Shown here: piece after piece, positions 1 through 9,079 of the stretch
How the letters are laid out: each line of letters begins with the position of its first letter
Numbering within the stretch: position 1 is the stretch's first letter
Source of the DNA: Firmicutes bacterium HGW-Firmicutes-10
GTDB lineage: Bacteria > Bacillota_I > Bacilli_A > Erysipelotrichales > Erysipelotrichaceae
DNA length: 19,222 nt
Direction of reading: 5' to 3'
NCBI GenBank assembly: GCA_002841605.1
Contig: PHAF01000017.1
Span: forward strand, 1 to 19,222
Notes under the pieces: generated by a model
What the model saw: the letters and a program-made list of their open reading frames with translations, nothing else
What the model was told of the DNA's origin: nothing
Database searches by the model: none
Translations under genes and position numbers: made by a program

Positions 1-1
1 A

Positions 2-2872
2 ATGACTGTTGCGATGCTTTTGGGCTGCGCGCCAACGAATCAAAACAATGCACCTACGGAGCAAGCCGCACAAGCCGCATACCAGTTATTGGCAACAACG
101 CTAAATCAAGGGCGCTTGACTCACTTGGATTTTTGGCGGACACATTCAGTTGAACCAGTGAAAAGTGATGTGGAGACAACACTTGACGAAGCGGTGATTC
201 TGAATGCTATGGAATCCATCACTTTTGATCTCGTGATGGAACAATCCGTTCAAGCGCAATTGCAAGCACTGATCCGGGTTACAGAACGAACATTGATCAA
301 CCCGATATTGCGTGTCAGTATCAATGGTGCTATTCCATATCGTGAATCAGCAACTGTCGATGTTCCAATTCGCTGGCAGGACGAAACAAAGAAATTTTCA
401 TTGGATAGTTATGGCGATGAATCATTACCCAATCAAGTCGCAGACAACACATTCAGATTCATTGATTTTTTCAATAATACATATTCAACGAGTCGACCAC
501 TCAGTTATCTTTTTGAAAAAGGAGTGAACAAGGTAACGATTACCAATGTTTCCTCAGATCCCATTGAAATTAAAACACTTAGAGCCGTTGTGCCGTGGCA
601 ATTACCTGCCTATGTTGCGCCAAATATCAGTAACATTTCAACCAATGATTTTGAATGGAAAGTCAACGCAATCGATTATGTGTCAAAAAACTCATCTTTT
701 GTTCGTCTAAGCTCATATGCATCCGTATCCGTATCACCTTATGATCCGGTTGACAAAAAGCTGAATGTCATTGCCGGGGTATCTTGGAGTAAATCCGGAC
801 AAGCGGTTGATTTTCCGGTTTCCATACCTCAAAGCGGATATTACCAACTTTCATTCCACTATAGTAATGAAAAACCCGATTTCTCTGTATTCCGCTCAAT
901 AGCAATTGATGGAGAAATCCCTTTTAAAGAAGTTGAATCATACGCCTTCACTCCGACAGGAACCGGGAAATGGGAAGTCGAAACACTGAAGAATTCGAAT
1001 GGAGAGCCATTCTGGTTTTACTTTGAAAAAGGCGAGCATACGTTGACTTTAAGGGCTGAAACATCACCGATTCAACAATCTCTGGATACGATGCAACTGA
1101 TGATCGATCACATCAATCAGTTTGCGCTCGATATCCGTAAAATCACAGGCAAAGAAGTCGATCGAAACCGTACTTGGAAACTTACTAATTTCTTACCTCA
1201 AACCGCCGAGATACTCGAAGCCTATGAAATTTCATTGGAATCAGTACTTGGTCAGACATCGGCATTTGCGCCAAACGGTGCAGACTCTGCAACACTATCT
1301 TATCTTCAAAAAGCACTCTTCAAAATAAGAAAGATGCGGGAGAAACCCGATGAACTTCCCTTATATCTGGATGATTTATATAGTCAAACGGGATCTGTCA
1401 CAGAAATGATCGGTATCAGTTTAACAGAACTATCCAATCAATCATTATCACTGAATGAGATTGCTGTATCAAACAAAGAAACAAGCATGATTGCTGAAGC
1501 CGGATGGACATCAAAGGTTGGTGCAGGCATTCAATCATTTGTTGCATCCTTCACCTCCAAAAAATACGTTGCCAAAAAAGATCCGGAGATGCTCAATGTC
1601 TGGGTCAACCGCTCAATTACCTATGTAGACACGATGCAAAAACTGGTCGATGCTGACTTTACCGTGAAGACCGGGATCAAAGTCAAAATTTCGGTCATGC
1701 CGGATGTCAACCGATTGATTTTGGCCAATGCTGCGAATCAATCACCAGATGTCGCACTGGGCTTGCCATCGTATATGCCCTTTGACTTTGCGATTCGCGG
1801 AGCTGCGTATCCGCTAAGTGACTTTGATGATTACTGGAAAGTTGCCGGCACCATGACCCCAGGCGCATTTGTTCCTTACTTGTATGAGGGCGACGCTTAC
1901 GCACTTCCGGAAACACTGGATTTCCATACCTTGATTTATCGCACGGATATTTTTAATGGTCTGAATCTCGATGTTCCGGACACCTGGCAGGACGTACTTG
2001 ATTTATTGCCAGAATTACAACGTTACGGGATGAATTTCTACTATCTTACTGCCGGTGGCGGTAGTTTGAAGTGGTTCTATCAGACAAGTCCGTTTATTTA
2101 TCAGTATGGTGGTTCATTGTATGACAGCAGTGGTTATCGTTCCGGAATCGACTCCGTTGAATCGGTTGCCGGTATCCGTTTTCTGGCCGAACTATTTACA
2201 ACGTATTCCATACCGGAGCAAGTTCCATCATTCTACAACTCGTTTCGCTACGGAACATTACCTGTAGGTATCGCGGACTTTGGAACCTATTTACAAATTA
2301 AAAACGCTGCTCCTGAGTTAGCTGGTCAATGGGCTTTGGCTCCTTATCCAGGAACAATCAACAATGAAGGAGAAGTCGTTCGCTGGGATATCGTCAATGG
2401 AACTTCAGGCATGATTTTTGCTAATACCGAAAAACCTCAGCAGAGCTGGGATTTTATGAAATGGTGGATGGAAACAGAAACACAAACATCCTTTGCCTAT
2501 AACCTTCAGTCAACCTATGGTCCTGAATATGTGTGGTTGAGTGCGAATCTGGAAGCCGTTGCCAATTCTCCAATCGAATATGAAGATAAACTGGTCATTC
2601 TTGAACAATCCAAATGGCTTAATGACGTTCCTCGTACACCTGGGCAATACATGCTAGAACGTGGTATGTCCGATATATGGAACACGACAGTCTTTGACGG
2701 GACGCCGGTAAGAATCGCGATTGACCGGCAAAAACAAACGATTGACCGAGAGATCCGTCGGAAAATGATTGAATTTGGATTCTTGGATCGAAACGGAAAT
2801 GTGATTAAACCTTATAAAGTATTCGATGTTAACTGGATCAAAGAGCAAATCGAAAATGCGAAGGAGGAGTGA
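2..2872 (+). CDS. Large lipoprotein ABC solute-binding protein (CUT1 type) with extra N-terminal beta-sandwich domains; 5' partial
   Basis: This is the extracellular sugar-binding component of an ABC importer, lipid-anchored to the outer face of the membrane. The visible start has only eight uncharged or hydrophobic residues before a lipobox (LLGC, Cys9) and no positively charged n-region, so the true start almost certainly lies upstream of the window. By eye, residues about 55-200 and 240-355 look like two beta-sandwich, galactose-binding-like modules. Residues about 360-520 are largely helical. Residues about 530-900 carry the family 1-type binding protein fold, beginning with a beta-strand at MLNVWVNRS followed by PDVALGLPSY, YALPETLDFHTLIYRTD and the late GTSGMIF and WDFMKWW segments. 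At 956+ residues it is about twice the usual binding-protein length. It ends 2 nt before permease A1, so it most likely serves that pair. The ligand is inferred from the downstream beta-glucanases and cannot be read from the sequence. Confidence 0.88.
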   Translation: MTVAMLLGCAPTNQNNAPTEQAAQAAYQLLATTLNQGRLTHLDFWRTHSVEPVKSDVETTLDEAVILNAMESITFDLVMEQSVQAQLQALIRVTERTLINPILRVSINGAIPYRESATVDVPIRWQDETKKFSLDSYGDESLPNQVADNTFRFIDFFNNTYSTSRPLSYLFEKGVNKVTITNVSSDPIEIKTLRAVVPWQLPAYVAPNISNISTNDFEWKVNAIDYVSKNSSFVRLSSYASVSVSPYDPVDKKLNVIAGVSWSKSGQAVDFPVSIPQSGYYQLSFHYSNEKPDFSVFRSIAIDGEIPFKEVESYAFTPTGTGKWEVETLKNSNGEPFWFYFEKGEHTLTLRAETSPIQQSLDTMQLMIDHINQFALDIRKITGKEVDRNRTWKLTNFLPQTAEILEAYEISLESVLGQTSAFAPNGADSATLSYLQKALFKIRKMREKPDELPLYLDDLYSQTGSVTEMIGISLTELSNQSLSLNEIAVSNKETSMIAEAGWTSKVGAGIQSFVASFTSKKYVAKKDPEMLNVWVNRSITYVDTMQKLVDADFTVKTGIKVKISVMPDVNRLILANAANQSPDVALGLPSYMPFDFAIRGAAYPLSDFDDYWKVAGTMTPGAFVPYLYEGDAYALPETLDFHTLIYRTDIFNGLNLDVPDTWQDVLDLLPELQRYGMNFYYLTAGGGSLKWFYQTSPFIYQYGGSLYDSSGYRSGIDSVESVAGIRFLAELFTTYSIPEQVPSFYNSFRYGTLPVGIADFGTYLQIKNAAPELAGQWALAPYPGTINNEGEVVRWDIVNGTSGMIFANTEKPQQSWDFMKWWMETETQTSFAYNLQSTYGPEYVWLSANLEAVANSPIEYEDKLVILEQSKWLNDVPRTPGQYMLERGMSDIWNTTVFDGTPVRIAIDRQKQTIDREIRRKMIEFGFLDRNGNVIKPYKVFDVNWIKEQIENAKEE
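2861..2867 (+). promoter_or_regulatory. Ribosome binding site that decides the start of permease A1
   Basis: AAGGAGG lies inside the last codons of the solute-binding protein. It is 1 nt from the GTG at 2869, which is too close, but 7 nt from the GTG at 2875. The second GTG is therefore the better start, and the two genes then do not overlap. Confidence 0.7.
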
Positions 2873-2874
2873 TT

Positions 2875-3810
2875 GTGGGAAAATTCAACAAAATAAAAAA
2901 TGATTTCCTTCGCAAATATGAAAATGGCACCATGAGTGACTGGTTTGCCATTTTCTGGTTGTTGTTGCCTTATGCATTGATGTTTTCCTTGTTTGTGGCT
3001 ATTCCGGTCGCAATTGCTATCGGATTATCCCTTACTTATTTCAACTCGATACAATTCCCTGAGTTTCAAGGACTACTAAATTACATTACATTGCTTACAC
3101 AAGATGAAATATTCTTGAAGTATGTTTTACCCAATACCTTTAAGTATGCATTGATCGTTGGTCCTGGTGGTTATTTTCTATCGTTTTTACTTGCATGGAT
3201 GCTTGCACAGATTCAAGTCAAGGCACGTACGGTGCTGGCATTGGCCATCTATACACCATCCATGGTTGGTGGTGTGTTTATTGCCGTGGTATGGCGTACA
3301 TTGTTTTCCGGTAATGAAGCCGGTTATATCAATGCCTTGTTGATACAGTGGGGCTGGATTACAAAACCTTTGCAATTCTTACAAGATCCGGCTTACTTGA
3401 TGAATATCATGATCATTGTCGGTTTGTGGAGTGCCATGGGGATCGGCTTTTTGGCAATGCTTGCCGGAATCCTCAATACCAACGAAGAATTATATGAAGC
3501 TGCTTACATCGATGGAATTAAGAACAAACTTCAAGAAGTCATATATATTACGATTCCATCGATGCACTCGCAAATGTTGTTTGGTGCCGTTATGGCTATT
3601 GTCGGAGCGTTTAACAGCGGATGGATTGGCGTAGCGTTATCCGGCTCTAATCCGACGCCTCAGTATGCGGGGCAGTTGATAATCAATCATATTGAAGATT
3701 ATGGATTTCAACGTTATGAGATGGGATATGCGGCAGCTATATCGGTAGCACTGCTATTGATGGTTTGGGGATTCTCCAAACTGGCATATCGCCTATTCTC
3801 TGACCGGTAA
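2875..3810 (+). CDS. ABC sugar importer permease A1 (CUT1, MalF/UgpA-like)
   Basis: This is the first of two integral membrane subunits of carbohydrate importer A. From the GTG at 2875 it is 311 residues. After a charged N-terminus it shows six hydrophobic segments, the first around WLLLPYALMFSLFVAIPVAI. The cytoplasmic EAA loop that docks the ATPase is at about residues 208-214 (EAAYIDG) and is followed by KNKLQEVIYITIPSM. The usual small/Trp-Gln part of the loop (ATSWQ or ANDWQ in the other permeases here) is replaced by IKNKLQ. It is coupled to the solute-binding protein upstream and to permease A2 11 nt downstream. An in-frame GTG at 2869 is an alternative start, but its ribosome binding site spacing is poor. 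Confidence 0.92.
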   Translation: MGKFNKIKNDFLRKYENGTMSDWFAIFWLLLPYALMFSLFVAIPVAIAIGLSLTYFNSIQFPEFQGLLNYITLLTQDEIFLKYVLPNTFKYALIVGPGGYFLSFLLAWMLAQIQVKARTVLALAIYTPSMVGGVFIAVVWRTLFSGNEAGYINALLIQWGWITKPLQFLQDPAYLMNIMIIVGLWSAMGIGFLAMLAGILNTNEELYEAAYIDGIKNKLQEVIYITIPSMHSQMLFGAVMAIVGAFNSGWIGVALSGSNPTPQYAGQLIINHIEDYGFQRYEMGYAAAISVALLLMVWGFSKLAYRLFSDR

Positions 3811-3821
3811 GGAGGGACGTT

Positions 3822-4691
3822 ATGGCATTTCAAGGAACCAAAATCAATCCGAAACGATTTGACAAGTCTCAGCTGAAATTCTACGCCTTCTTGATTCCGA
3901 TGGCGATATTTATGGTGTTACCTGTTATATACATCATCAATCAGGCATTTAAACCGCTCGATGAACTATTTATGTTTCCGCCGCGCTTTTTTGTCATAAA
4001 GCTGACATTTAAAAACTTCACGGATTTGTGGCGGACATCATCCACTACAGGTGTACCGATGACCCGCTATCTATTCAACTCTATTGTTTCGACTTCAGTG
4101 ACGGTGTTCACCTCAATTTTGGTGACCGCAGGGGCTGCCTATGTTCTTTCAAAGAAAAAGTTCAAAGCCAAAAACTGGTTATTCAGTGTAAATCAGGTCG
4201 CATTGATGTTTGTTCCGATTGCAGTTGCAATTCCGCGTTATCTGATCATCAAGCAAACCGGCTTGACAGATAATTTTATGGCTCATATATTACCTGCCTT
4301 AGCCATGCCGGTCGGACTGTTTTTAGTCAAGCAGTTTATGGATCAGGTCCCGGATGCTGTCATTGAAGCTGCTCGTTTGGATGGAGCCAATGACTGGCAG
4401 ATTCTGATAAAAATCGTTATTCCACTGGTAAAACCGGCACTTGCAACCGTCGGTATTTTGACTTTCCAAGTGGCTTGGAATGCTACCGAAGCTTCCAGTC
4501 TTTACATCACAGACGAAACGTTGAAAAACTTTGCTTTTTATCTGAGCTCGTTGACCAACGCTTCCAACTCCATTGCCGGAGTCGGCATGGCCGCGGCTGC
4601 AGGGTTGATCATGTTTTTACCAAACTTGTTTATATTCATTATGTTACAATCGAAGGTCATGAACACCATGAGCCATTCGGGAATCAAGTAG
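3822..4691 (+). CDS. ABC sugar importer permease A2 (CUT1, MalG/UgpE-like)
   Basis: This is the second membrane subunit of importer A, 289 residues with six hydrophobic segments. A hydrophobic first segment (FYAFLIPMAIFMVLPVIYII) is followed by an extracytoplasmic loop. The EAA loop is at residues 182-188 (EAARLDG) and continues NDWQILIKIVIPLVKPA, a canonical MalG-like form. An AAGGAGG site at 3809-3815 overlaps the stop codon of A1 and sits 6 nt from the ATG, indicating translational coupling. The sugar imported is inferred only from the surrounding beta-glucan hydrolases. No ATPase gene is nearby, so a shared MsmX/MsmK-type ATPase encoded elsewhere is the simplest explanation. Confidence 0.93.
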   Translation: MAFQGTKINPKRFDKSQLKFYAFLIPMAIFMVLPVIYIINQAFKPLDELFMFPPRFFVIKLTFKNFTDLWRTSSTTGVPMTRYLFNSIVSTSVTVFTSILVTAGAAYVLSKKKFKAKNWLFSVNQVALMFVPIAVAIPRYLIIKQTGLTDNFMAHILPALAMPVGLFLVKQFMDQVPDAVIEAARLDGANDWQILIKIVIPLVKPALATVGILTFQVAWNATEASSLYITDETLKNFAFYLSSLTNASNSIAGVGMAAAAGLIMFLPNLFIFIMLQSKVMNTMSHSGIK

Positions 4692-4701
4692 GAGGGCGGT
4701 T

Positions 4702-6729
4702 ATGAAAAGAAACTTTCAACGTTCGATCTTGATCTTGATGCTGATGCTCGTCTTTGTATTGCCTGTATCCGCATCCTCCGCAACGTCACGTACCCGGACA
4801 CTCAATGCAAAATATGAGATCGTTTGGACACAAGATGCATATTTGCCCAAGCGGACGATTACGAATTTGGGATTAAAATCCCCCCAAGATTCCGTTTTTG
4901 ATTCACGCAATCATTTGTATATTGCTGATAAAGACAATCAGCGGATCGTTGAGTATGATACCAACACGGATAAAGTCGTTCAAATCATTACCCATCCGAT
5001 GATGAAAACACCAACAGGCATTACCTTAGCGGTCAATGGCGATATATATGTCGCGGATCCGCAAGCAGCCATGATCTTTCGTTTTTCAAGTGACGGACAA
5101 CTGATCGAATCTTTTGATCGCCCGACATCTGCATCTTTTGGGGACACGACTTACAAACCCATGAAAATCGCGGTCGATAACCGTCGAAACATGTATATTC
5201 TTTCCGAAGGGGTTTATAACGGTATCATCCAATTATCCAATGCCGGTGAGTTTTTGGGATACTTCACATCGAATAAAGTACGCCTGAGCTTTACCCAGAT
5301 GTTGCAAGATATATTTTATACAGATGCTCAAAAGGCACTTCTGCTAGGACGCGTCCCTACGACTTTCACCAATGTCTTCCTCGATCAAAAAGGTATCGTC
5401 TATACAACGACGATGGGAACCAATTTGCACGGTTTGAAAAAACACAATACGGCCGGTCAGGATATGTTCGTTAATCAGTACACATGGGGGCCCAGTGATT
5501 TGATTGATATGACCGTCGATCAAAAAGGCATTATTTATGGTGCATCCAAATCCGGTCTGATTTTTGTGTATACCAATGACGGACAGTATATTTTCAGTTT
5601 TGGGTCTTCATACGCAGAGTATGATATCGCTGGTCTATTTAGCAGTATTTCCTCAATTTCCGTAGATTCTAGTGGACAGCTTTGGGTTATCGATAGTGAG
5701 AAATCGTTCATTCAATCCTTCGAACCGACCGAATATGCTTCACAAATATACACGGCTATCGATCTTTTCAACCAAGGGGAATATGAAAAGGCAACAGATC
5801 TTTGGCAGGAAGTATTAAGATTAAATCAGATGTCCGTGTTGGCTCATAACGGAATCGGTATGAACTACATGTATACGGAACAGTATGATGAAGCAATGTT
5901 TCACTTTGAAATTGCCGGGAATCGATATTATTATTCTCAGGCGTTTTGGGAAGTTCGAAACGATTGGTTGCAAAGAAATCTCGGAAATGTATTGTTTGGA
6001 TTGATTCTATTCTCTTTCTTATTGGCATTGACCCGCAAATACAGACGTACACACAACGTGTTAAAACCAGTGAAAGATTTCGTACATAAAATCTTGTCCA
6101 TTAAGATCGTGCGGGATGTTTTGTTTGTGTTTGCTTTCTTAAAACACCCGATCGATTCTTTCTATGACCTTAAGAAAGGTCGAAAAGGTTCCATGGCCGG
6201 AGCGTTACTATTATATGGAATATTTTTTGTTGTTTTTATATGGTTCATGCTCGGCAAGGGATTTATTTACCAATGGATCGCTATTGAAGATGTTGATATG
6301 CAATCCGTTGTTATCGGATTCTTCTCAATCATTTTCTTATCTATTCTATGTAACTACCTTGTTTCATCGATCAATGACGGGGAAGGTTCTTTCTCTCAAT
6401 TGATCAAAATGGTGGCTTACAGTTTAGGACCGATTATGGTTATTTATGTAATGATTATCGGACTGAGTTATATATTAACCTTTAATGAAATGTTCTTGCT
6501 TGTAACCTTACATCAAGCAGCACTTTTATGGACAGGAGTCAACTTGTATTTGGGGGTTCAAGAGACACACAATTACACGGTTCGCGAATCTGTGAAGAGC
6601 ATTCTACTTACGATCGTTTTCATCTTGATCATCGCCGTTATTCTGCTTATCGTGATCATCATGAGCGAGCAGGTATATATGTTCTTTGAGGCTATTATCA
6701 AGGAGGTAATTCGCAATGTCACAAATTAA
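4702..6729 (+). CDS. Exported NHL-like beta-propeller / TPR / Yip1-domain membrane protein
   Basis: The 675-residue protein has four parts. A signal peptide at residues 1-25 is KR-rich and then hydrophobic, ending VSASS. A propeller of NHL-type repeats at about 55-345 includes DSVFDSRNHLYIADKDNQRI, GITLAVNGDIYVADP and SISVDSSGQLWVIDS. A tetratricopeptide-like pair spans about 349-420, and a membrane segment lies at about 427-444 followed by a strongly basic stretch. A Yip1-like region at about 472-665 (FLKHPIDSFYDLKKGRKGS, then several membrane spans) completes it. The positive-inside rule puts the propeller and TPR outside and the basic linker inside. Similar YIP1-family proteins accompany DUF5696 and CUT1 permeases in Paenibacillus-like genomes; their function is unknown. 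AGGAGG lies just before the ATG, 10 nt after permease A2. The gene overlaps the next one by 14 nt, suggesting coupled production. A role as surface scaffold or sensor for the importers is inference. Confidence 0.85.
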   Translation: MKRNFQRSILILMLMLVFVLPVSASSATSRTRTLNAKYEIVWTQDAYLPKRTITNLGLKSPQDSVFDSRNHLYIADKDNQRIVEYDTNTDKVVQIITHPMMKTPTGITLAVNGDIYVADPQAAMIFRFSSDGQLIESFDRPTSASFGDTTYKPMKIAVDNRRNMYILSEGVYNGIIQLSNAGEFLGYFTSNKVRLSFTQMLQDIFYTDAQKALLLGRVPTTFTNVFLDQKGIVYTTTMGTNLHGLKKHNTAGQDMFVNQYTWGPSDLIDMTVDQKGIIYGASKSGLIFVYTNDGQYIFSFGSSYAEYDIAGLFSSISSISVDSSGQLWVIDSEKSFIQSFEPTEYASQIYTAIDLFNQGEYEKATDLWQEVLRLNQMSVLAHNGIGMNYMYTEQYDEAMFHFEIAGNRYYYSQAFWEVRNDWLQRNLGNVLFGLILFSFLLALTRKYRRTHNVLKPVKDFVHKILSIKIVRDVLFVFAFLKHPIDSFYDLKKGRKGSMAGALLLYGIFFVVFIWFMLGKGFIYQWIAIEDVDMQSVVIGFFSIIFLSILCNYLVSSINDGEGSFSQLIKMVAYSLGPIMVIYVMIIGLSYILTFNEMFLLVTLHQAALLWTGVNLYLGVQETHNYTVRESVKSILLTIVFILIIAVILLIVIIMSEQVYMFFEAIIKEVIRNVTN

Positions 6730-9079
6730 AAAATTATCGATGGTGTTGCTGACATTCGTCGTTACTTTTACCATCGTTGCCGCATCGCAATACATACCGA
6801 CATCTCACGATACCGGTCTGCCTCCGGAAACGATCACGTATGATGATTTAGAACCAACGGAATTTGAACTATTGTATGAAACCGAGAATCTTATTTACTA
6901 TTTCCGTGAAGACAGAGATATTTTGGCAATCAAAGACAAACGGAACGGATACTTATGGAAGACCGGTTTGGATCTTGAATTTAATAAGTACTTGGAGGAA
7001 GCTTGTAAGCTAGTTCCAGATGATCAAAAGGTTGATTGTTTACCGATTGAAGACCGGTTAAATACGACTTACACTGGGATCGCCAACTCCTTACTGACGA
7101 TTGAGTATTATGATATTTCATCTTCGATTCGCCGAATATCCAGTGCATCCGATGCAGGAGTGACATCACAATTGGCAACGGTCAATAATGATCCTTCGCA
7201 TCGTCGATTGGATGTTCGCTTTGGAACATTAAGAATTGATATTAAAGTTCATATTTACTTCGATGAGGACGGTATCCGCTACGAAATCCGTGATAATGAA
7301 ATCACCGGAGAAGGGGTATCCGTTTTGGCCGGAGTTATGCTGACGCCGTTTATGGGAGCATCCGGAGGAACCAAACTGTATTGGGATGTTGAGCGCGAAG
7401 CCTTCCGAAGAGCTGTTCCTAATCCGCCGTTGGATGGATACGTTTTGGTACCGGATGGTCCGGGTGCACTGATTCGTTTTGTCGATCGCAACACCAGCCT
7501 TACATCATACAACGGGAATGTTTATGGTGAAGATTTAACGGAAAGTGATTATTATTACGGACGTGAAACTTCGTATCTGCCACTGAAATCACCGATGATG
7601 CCAGTATTTGGTATCGCTCATGGAAATAGACAGGCTGCATTTGTGGCGTATGCTACTTCCGGCGGTGAATACATGAATATCATCGTTTCACCCGAACAAA
7701 ACCTGACGAATTACACCTATGCTTATCCTCGATTCGAGTATAATAAATTATTCCATCAAGTGTACAATCGTCAAGGGGATGGATACTTTACACTGATGGC
7801 AAATCGCAATCACTTCGATGTATCGATGCGTTATGACTTTTTAGCCAATGATGGCTCACAAGACGGCTTCCCGGCGGATTATGTCGGGATGGCATTGAAA
7901 TATCGCGATTATCTCAAAGCTAATGACGGGTTACCATCATCTACGCGCAGCAAGGGAGATATCCCGATCCGACTAGATTTTGTAATGTCGGATATCAAGC
8001 GCAGTGTTTTCGGTATGGAAGATGTCATAGCTACCACAGCTGCTCAAGTCAAAGACATATTGAGCGATGTCAAAACTTCGGGAATTAATCATGTGACAAG
8101 CGGATTGTTAGGATGGCAAAAAGGCGGAATTACCAATGGTCATCCGGGTAAAACGGATTGGTCAGGGTCGATCGGTTCTCAACGCGATTTCAAAGACTTA
8201 AATGAATTCGCTAAGGAAATTGGTTATGATGTTTCAGTTTCACAGAACTATGTCATGATTCACAAGGATCAAGTCGGGTATCTTAACACTGCCGCTAAGC
8301 ATATGAATGGCTGGTATATGGAATATCGCTTGCGCGACAACATGCCTGTTACGTTGTTTGGTTATGCAAGACCTTCTAAAAGTGCAAAGTGGATGATAGA
8401 GCAAAGCCGCAGGTTGTCAAATGTTGGTTTCGATTCGTTGACCGTTGAAGGTATCTCTAGCATTCTAATCAGTGAATACTCGAAGGAAAGTTCGGAAGTT
8501 GGCAAAACGATTGAACTTTATCAACAAACCTTCAAACAGCTCGAAGATTGGAAAATTTCGGCAACGATGCCTAATGAATACTTATGGAAATATGTTGACC
8601 GCTTCTTGCAAGCGCCGGTCTATTCCAGTCAGTTCTTAATACAAACAGATACGGTCCCATTTTTACAAATGGTCATTAACAACAATATGGAAATGTATGC
8701 GCCATATTCCAACTTCTCATTTTATACACGTCAAGACGTGTTGCGCATGATCGATTATAATCTGTCACCGTCATTTGTATTGACACATTATCCCTCGTAT
8801 CAGCTGACACTGACCAACTCTGCCAGATTTTATTCGACGGAGTATGTGCAGTATAAGGATCTTATTCAACAAATTTATAAGGATGTTAACGATGCTTTGA
8901 AAGATGTGACTCATGCTCAATGGATTGATCGAATCGTAATCGAAAACGGAGTCATTCAAAATGTATATGATAATGGCATGTTGGTCATCATCAACTACAC
9001 CCAACAGCCGATTCAAGTGTTTGGAACGACCATCGCAGGTGAGTCGGCGAAAGCAGTGATGGCGGAGGTGAATCGATGA
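6716..9079 (+). CDS. Exported DUF5696-family protein, putative glycosidase-like barrel
   Basis: This 787-residue protein has an N-terminal export segment (residues about 5-24, KKLSMVLLTFVVTFTIVAAS) without a lipobox, so it is secreted or anchored by that segment. Residues about 45-400 are beta-rich (ENLIYYFREDRDILAIKDK, DGYVLVPDGPGALIRF), like the super-sandwich that precedes catalytic barrels. Residues about 415-690 alternate strands and helices in TIM-barrel fashion: RLDFVMSDIK at about 419-428, SGLLGWQKGG at 462-471, the strand-end motif TVEG with Glu578, and ATMPNEYLWKY. A small beta domain closes the protein (about 730-787). Only two cysteines occur, Cys97 and Cys108, consistent with a disulfide outside the cell. 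I recognise the family as DUF5696, of unknown function. A glycosidase role is inferred from the layout and from its place among glucanases. AAGGAGGT lies 8 nt before the ATG, inside the upstream gene; the 3' end shares ATGA with permease B1. Confidence 0.82.
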   Translation: MSQIKKLSMVLLTFVVTFTIVAASQYIPTSHDTGLPPETITYDDLEPTEFELLYETENLIYYFREDRDILAIKDKRNGYLWKTGLDLEFNKYLEEACKLVPDDQKVDCLPIEDRLNTTYTGIANSLLTIEYYDISSSIRRISSASDAGVTSQLATVNNDPSHRRLDVRFGTLRIDIKVHIYFDEDGIRYEIRDNEITGEGVSVLAGVMLTPFMGASGGTKLYWDVEREAFRRAVPNPPLDGYVLVPDGPGALIRFVDRNTSLTSYNGNVYGEDLTESDYYYGRETSYLPLKSPMMPVFGIAHGNRQAAFVAYATSGGEYMNIIVSPEQNLTNYTYAYPRFEYNKLFHQVYNRQGDGYFTLMANRNHFDVSMRYDFLANDGSQDGFPADYVGMALKYRDYLKANDGLPSSTRSKGDIPIRLDFVMSDIKRSVFGMEDVIATTAAQVKDILSDVKTSGINHVTSGLLGWQKGGITNGHPGKTDWSGSIGSQRDFKDLNEFAKEIGYDVSVSQNYVMIHKDQVGYLNTAAKHMNGWYMEYRLRDNMPVTLFGYARPSKSAKWMIEQSRRLSNVGFDSLTVEGISSILISEYSKESSEVGKTIELYQQTFKQLEDWKISATMPNEYLWKYVDRFLQAPVYSSQFLIQTDTVPFLQMVINNNMEMYAPYSNFSFYTRQDVLRMIDYNLSPSFVLTHYPSYQLTLTNSARFYSTEYVQYKDLIQQIYKDVNDALKDVTHAQWIDRIVIENGVIQNVYDNGMLVIINYTQQPIQVFGTTIAGESAKAVMAEVNR

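Noticed and set aside
2869..2874. GTG at 2869 as start of permease A1, giving a 4-nt overlap with the upstream stop
   Set aside because: The AAGGAGG site is only 1 nt away, whereas the next in-frame GTG at 2875 has ideal 7-nt spacing.
6222..6720. Possibility that the Yip1 region is a separate gene or another transporter subunit
   Set aside because: The frame is continuous from the signal peptide through propeller, TPR and Yip1 without an internal ribosome binding site, and no transporter motif is seen.
2870..9079. TGA=Trp code, considered because the locus might come from a mollicute relative
   Set aside because: TGA ends the binding-protein and DUF5696 genes precisely where the next ribosome binding sites and starts occur, and tryptophans are encoded by TGG.
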